The translations under genes and the position numbers were made by a program. 64,000 nucleotides of DNA from Pohlia nutans (Eukaryota; Streptophyta; Bryopsida; Bryales; Mniaceae). Numbering within the stretch: position 1 is the stretch's first letter; every line of letters begins with the position of its first letter. Of this stretch, positions 59,740 to 64,000 are shown one piece after another. Location: contig CM040099.1 in NCBI GenBank assembly GCA_022496805.1, positions 436,501-500,500 on the forward strand, read 5' to 3'. A model generated the notes under the pieces. The model worked only from the letters and a program-made list of their open reading frames with translations. It made no database searches and was not told where the DNA came from.

Positions 59740-60503
59740 GATGACTCCAGGCAGCTACTGGTCCTCCGGCGGCTGCTCTTCCTCATCTTCCAAGCTCCCC
59801 ACCAGGATCGGATCCGCCGGCCTATCTCCTCAAGTTCCGCGCTCTGCCGGCCGTCCCACCTGTTGCTTTTCCGCCCTGTCCGGTTGGACATCCATTGCCT
59901 CCATACTTTCGCTCAAATTCCGGACTTCCTCTGGGCTTACTCCCGCGGGTCGGACCATGTAGATTGGCTCCACATCCATCACGGTCCGGGAGGTAGTTTC
60001 CTCCTGATCCGACTCCTCCTCCGAAGAGCTCTCCCGGATGTACTCCGCCAGCACCCGGAACTCCGCCAAGTATGCCTCTACCTTGTCCGAGTACTCCCGG
60101 ACCACATACTTCATCCGGGCTGCTCCCTCCAATCCCGGTTGAAGTACCCGCTCGTCGTACAACTGGGCCTTTGTTTGTGCCTCCCCATTCGATTGGAACA
60201 ACCCGGATAGCTTGGAGACGCACTGCCGGCTTGTCTCTGCTACTCTCCGGATGGTATCCTCTTGCTCCCGGATCTGCAGCTCCTTCCTCTCTACGTGGGC
60301 CTCCATCTTATTGATGTAGGCTACTTTTCGCTGCAGCTCCTCCTCAAATCCCTTCAAAAGAGCCGCAGATTCGCTTTCTGCCTCCCGGATACCGTGCAGT
60401 TGTCCGGTTAGCTCATTCTCCCTCTCCCTGCTCCGGATGAGTTTCCTGTGGAGCTTCCGAACCCGCGCCGGATACTCTAGAGCGTCGTTCGTCCGGAGAA
60501 GAG
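59740..60503 (-). pseudogene. Coiled-coil ORF remnant, cut by copia LTR
   Basis: Minus-strand frame open from 60503 to a stop at 59830, with coherent text beyond it. It is charged and heptad-like (KLHRKLIRSRERENELTGQL, EEELQRKVAYINKMEAHVER) followed by an acidic segment ending MDVEPIYMVRPAG. The start is lost: at 60503 the copia LTR begins. I suspect a gag or accessory ORF of another retroelement, but this is a guess. Confidence 0.45.
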
Positions 60504-60761
60504 TATTGAAGGTAGAGAAGATTGCACAAGGCACACACACAAACACAAGGAATGCGTAGAAAGAGATAATCTTTACTCAAAGGCCTTCCACCTTAAGTAG
60601 TGTACACTAGGAGGTCACCATGGACAAACCATATGGGATAACTCATCACAAGGACACTCTAGAGATCAGCCCATGCCTAACCCCTCCTCCCACACACCAT
60701 TATTTAGCACCCGTACGTCTTTGGCTTCTAGCAATACTACGTTGCATCAATTACCTCAATA
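60504..60761 (-). repeat. 3' LTR of second copia
   Basis: Read on the minus strand it begins TATTGAGG and ends CCTTCAATA, so TA...TA. Its last ~90 bp (AAAGATTATCTCTTTC, CGCATTCC, GTGTTTGTGTG) are homologous to the LTR of the first copia. AAAGTGGGAG lies just outside. Confidence 0.85.
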
Positions 60762-63700
60762 CTCCCACTTTGCGTAGAGCCAAAGCCTCTAAGTCCAAAT
60801 GCTATTACTAATCGTTGGTGTCGGTCTCTACAAAGACCCTTTGTGAGCACATCCGCCACCATGTGCTCCGTTGGGCAATACTCCAAATGTATAACTCCCA
60901 ATTCCAACTTCTCCCGAATGAAGTGGTATTGCACATCAATGTGCTTCGTGCGTGAATGATGTGTAGGGTTCTTTGCAAGTGAAATGCACCCTTGGTTGTC
61001 ACACATAATCGTTGTAGCCTCACCTTGTGTGCAACCCACATCCACCATTAGTTGCCTCAACCAAATGGCCTCCTTCGTGGCATGGCTCGTAGCCATGTAC
61101 TCGGCCTCCACCGTTGATGTCGCCGTGGTTTGTTGCCGCTTGCTATTCCACGACACCGCTCCCGATCTGACCTTGAACATGTAGCCCGTTGTCGATCTTC
61201 GATCGCTCGTGTCTCCCGCGTAGTCCGCGTCACAATAGCCGCTCAACACAATGTCTTTGCCTCCAAGACACATCTTCACATCGCTTGTGCCCCTCAAATA
61301 ACGCATGATCCTCTTGACCGTCATCCAATGCATCGAGCCCGGTCTCGCCATGTGTTGACTCACCACGCTAATTGGATACGCAAGGTCGGGCCGTGTCGTA
61401 ATCATCGCATACATCAATGACCCCACCGCTTGCTTGTATGGCACCTCCGCCATCGATTTAGCCTCCATCGCATACTCCTCCTCCGAAAGCTTGACGAGCT
61501 TGGAGTTTGCATCCAATGGTGTTGCCACGGGCTTACAATCCTCCATCCCGAATCTCTTGAGCACGTCCATCACATACTTGCCTTGACTCATGGTGATAGT
61601 GCGTGTAGCCCTGTCTCGTACAAACTCAACACCAAGACAAAAGTGCAATTCTCCAAGATCACTCATCTCGTACTCTCTCTCAAGCATGCCTTTTAATGCA
61701 TTCATTAAACTCATGAGGCTTGCAAGAATGATCAAATCATCAACATATATGATCACAATCACCACATGTTGCCCCTCTTGCATGAAGTAGAGACTATGAT
61801 CCGCAATGCTCCTAGTAAACCCGTGTGCAAGCAAGAACGTGTCAATCTTTTGGTACCACGCTCTTGGAGATTGTTTCAACCCATACAATGATTTTTGCAA
61901 CTTACAAACAAGGTGCTCATTACCTTGTTGCACAAACCCCTCAGGTTGCACCATGTAGATATCCTCCTCCAAATCGCCATTCAAAAATGCGGTCTTCACA
62001 TCCATTTGATGCATCTCCAAGTCCAAGGCCGCTCCAATGGCAAGAATGCATCGAATGGTGGTGAACTTGGCCACGGGAGCAAATGTCTCGTGAAAGTCCA
62101 CCCCATGCACTTGCGCGAACCCCTTGGCTACTAATCTTGCCTTGTGACGCACAACAATACCCGAAACATCCCTCTTTGTCCGAAACACCCATTTGCAACC
62201 AATGGGGTTGCGATCCTTTGGAATGGGAGTTAATTGCCACGTACCGTTAGCAATTAGAGAGTCGTACTCCTCTTGCATGGCGCGCTCCCACTTGACCGCA
62301 TCCTCACCTTGCATGGCTTCTCGAATGGTCAATGGACCATCCGATAATGCCACATTCGCATGCTCGTCCTCCACTTGAGGGAAGATGTGGTTCTTCCACC
62401 ATTCTCCAGGTGGCTTGCGCGATCTCTCGGGGTACCGCCGCTCGCTTGAAGAAACTTGCTCCTCTTGCGTGCCCTTTGCGCCATTCTTGGCCTTTGAGCT
62501 CGATGGCGCTTCAACAACCTCCATGTCGCCAGCTTCGTCATCACCGTCATCATCACCTACATCAACAACACTAGGAGACTTGGAGGGTGTGTCCACCAAA
62601 ACGTCTCTACTACTCCCACTTGGACCAACCTCCAAAGGAGCCTCCATCGTAGACTCCTCACAAAATGTCACATCACGTGACCGAATGATCTTCCTTGTGT
62701 CCACCGACATGAGTCTATACGCCTTGGTACCTTCACAATACCCAAGAAACACACATTTCAAGGCCTTAGCCTCGAGTTTCGTCCTCCGTTCGTCAGGAAC
62801 CTTCGCATATGCAATGCATCCGAAGATGCGCATGTGTGCAACACATGGTTGCCTCCCACTCCACGCTTGCTCCGGCGTCATGCCTTCAACCGCGCTTGTT
62901 GGACACCGATTGCGTGTGTATACCGCATTCACCACCGCTTCCGCCCAAAGGTCCAACTTCAAGTTTTGAGCGTGCAACATGCTCCTCGCCATCTCTACAA
63001 TGGTGCGATTTGCGCGCTCCGCAACTCCATTTTGTTGAGGCGTGTACGGGGCCGAAGTTTGGCGTGCGATGCCTTCATTCTTCAAAAGCTCGTCAAATTT
63101 CTTGGACATGTACTCGCCGCCATTTTCCGACCGAAACACCTTGATCTTCAACTCGGATTGGTTCTCCACCAATGTCTTGAACTCCTTGAACTTCTCAAAG
63201 CACTCACTCTTGGCTTTGATAGGGTAGAGCCATATCTTCCTTGAAAAATCATCGATGAAGGTCACAAAGTACTTGCAACCTCCCATCGATGTGGTCTTTA
63301 TGGGGCCACACACATCCGAATGCACGATCTCCAAAACTTTTGTGGCCCGTGTCGCCCCTTCACCCGCAAATGGCAACCGTTGTTGCTTGCCTTCAATGCA
63401 ACCTTCACACGTGAATGTAGAAGCATCCACTTTCAATTGATGAAGGTCCATACCGCTTACCATGCCGCGTAGTGTCTTCACACTCTTGATGTTCAAATGG
63501 CCAAGTCGACGATGCCACAACGCCAACTTGTCGTCCTTCAAGTTTGAATGCGCCAACGCCGCCGATTCCTTGGAATGCACCTTGGAGAACTTGATGTGGT
63601 ACAAGCCCTCGTGTTCTTCAATGATGGCCACCTCATCTCGACTCGGTGACAACACATAACACCCCTTATCACTAAACTCAACCCTCAAGTGCTTTGCCAC

Positions 63701-64000
63701 TAATTGCCTCACCGATAGTAAATTTGCCGTTAATTTGGGAACGTGGAGGACATCTTGGATAGTGATTGTCTTCACACGACCCCTCACCTCGGTGTCTACA
63801 ACAATTTGGCCCTTGCCAACGGCCTCAAGCACCGTATCATCTCCCAAAATCACTCTCCTTGGATTAATGAGAGCATACGAATGAAAACAAGTTTTATCTG
63901 GTGACATGTGGCTTGTAGCCCCCGAATCAACAATCCAATCACTCGTACTACCATTGCACGATACATTGCTTGCCATGTTTGCATACTCATCACCAACCTC
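60737..64000 (-). CDS. Copia pol, 5' end outside window
   Basis: Open without stops from the window edge to TAG at 60737, at least 1087 codons. Protease IVDSGATSHMSP near the edge; integrase HHCC (LWHRRLGHLN, CEGCIEGKQ), HSDVCGP, ENGGEY and QQNGVAERANRT; RT GCKWVFRTKRD and YVDDLIIL; RNase H GYCDADYAGD and TKHIDVQYHF. The integrase motif usually SDNGGEF reads SENGGEY, so the second catalytic Asp is Glu, a possible loss of activity. The last codons run into the LTR, as in the first copia. Gag should lie just beyond 64000. Confidence 0.93.
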   Translation of the reverse strand, partial: EVGDEYANMASNVSCNGSTSDWIVDSGATSHMSPDKTCFHSYALINPRRVILGDDTVLEAVGKGQIVVDTEVRGRVKTITIQDVLHVPKLTANLLSVRQLVAKHLRVEFSDKGCYVLSPSRDEVAIIEEHEGLYHIKFSKVHSKESAALAHSNLKDDKLALWHRRLGHLNIKSVKTLRGMVSGMDLHQLKVDASTFTCEGCIEGKQQRLPFAGEGATRATKVLEIVHSDVCGPIKTTSMGGCKYFVTFIDDFSRKIWLYPIKAKSECFEKFKEFKTLVENQSELKIKVFRSENGGEYMSKKFDELLKNEGIARQTSAPYTPQQNGVAERANRTIVEMARSMLHAQNLKLDLWAEAVVNAVYTRNRCPTSAVEGMTPEQAWSGRQPCVAHMRIFGCIAYAKVPDERRTKLEAKALKCVFLGYCEGTKAYRLMSVDTRKIIRSRDVTFCEESTMEAPLEVGPSGSSRDVLVDTPSKSPSVVDVGDDDGDDEAGDMEVVEAPSSSKAKNGAKGTQEEQVSSSERRYPERSRKPPGEWWKNHIFPQVEDEHANVALSDGPLTIREAMQGEDAVKWERAMQEEYDSLIANGTWQLTPIPKDRNPIGCKWVFRTKRDVSGIVVRHKARLVAKGFAQVHGVDFHETFAPVAKFTTIRCILAIGAALDLEMHQMDVKTAFLNGDLEEDIYMVQPEGFVQQGNEHLVCKLQKSLYGLKQSPRAWYQKIDTFLLAHGFTRSIADHSLYFMQEGQHVVIVIIYVDDLIILASLMSLMNALKGMLEREYEMSDLGELHFCLGVEFVRDRATRTITMSQGKYVMDVLKRFGMEDCKPVATPLDANSKLVKLSEEEYAMEAKSMAEVPYKQAVGSLMYAMITTRPDLAYPISVVSQHMARPGSMHWMTVKRIMRYLRGTSDVKMCLGGKDIVLSGYCDADYAGDTSDRRSTTGYMFKVRSGAVSWNSKRQQTTATSTVEAEYMATSHATKEAIWLRQLMVDVGCTQGEATTIMCDNQGCISLAKNPTHHSRTKHIDVQYHFIREKLELGVIHLEYCPTEHMVADVLTKGLCRDRHQRLVIAFGLRGFGSTQSGSIEVIDAT

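Larger units (their letters stand above)
60504..64000 (-). mobile_element. Second Ty1/copia retrotransposon, incomplete at window edge
   Basis: The 3' LTR (258 bp, 60504-60761) and most of the coding region are present; gag and the 5' LTR lie beyond 64000. Coding sequence is clearly related to the copia at 13033 but divergent throughout. It interrupts the coiled-coil ORF. A target duplication cannot be checked inside the window; the base flank is AAGAG at 60499-60503. Confidence 0.93.

Overview
This looks like repeat-rich nuclear DNA of a green plant (streptophyte); I cannot name the species. The reasons are degenerate TTTAGGG/CCCTAAA telomere-type tracts, Ty1/copia and Ty3/gypsy retrotransposons, a copia primer site that matches the plant initiator-Met tRNA, spliced genes with 0.1-2 kb introns, and transposon gene types I associate with non-seed plants or charophyte algae (inference). 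No bacterial gene, rRNA or tRNA gene was seen.

Layout. 1-8463: a 103-bp satellite in 21-monomer (2163-bp) higher-order repeats. 8.6-12.1 kb: CAGTCGG minisatellite blocks, a SINE-like piece and a small inverted-repeat element. 12.1-20.8 kb: a minus-strand hAT transposase gene split by a nearly new copia element (13033-18689, intact ORF, 318-bp LTRs with one difference, 5-bp target duplication). 21.1-23.05 kb: one small ORF with a TATA box, more CAGTCGG repeats and a ~171-bp tandem repeat.

23066-46479 is the most interesting part. It is bounded by 26-bp inverted repeats (one mismatch) with a possible TTAT target duplication. Inside, and nowhere else that I could see, a ~20-bp palindrome (CATCGGGAGATCTCCCGATG and variants) occurs about 50 times: in introns, in coding sequence, upstream of genes and in a 26-copy array. 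The left arm carries four minus-strand genes: a 909-aa protein with weak ParB/DGQHR-like and DNA-methyltransferase-like features, a 530-aa acidic protein, and two FCP1/HAD-like proteins. By my splice model the first three ORFs abut or overlap with almost no spacer. The right arm carries a plus-strand DUF7869-like, DDE-like gene with two nonsense codons, whose 3' end is tandemly copied downstream. The 7-kb centre holds two oppositely oriented telomere-like tracts, nested inverted-repeat elements and a second satellite related to the first. I read the whole as a candidate giant, gene-carrying DNA transposon.

46.5-50.3 kb: a decayed transposon-type gene with a SWIM-like module. 51.2-58.5 kb: a chimeric, nonsense-ridden Ty3/gypsy element with a snap-back MITE in its reverse transcriptase. 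59.7-60.5 kb: remnant of a coiled-coil ORF cut by a second copia element (minus strand, 60504 to the window edge) whose visible ORF is open.

All intron and exon calls are by eye from GT/AG sites and reading-frame phase, without transcript evidence.
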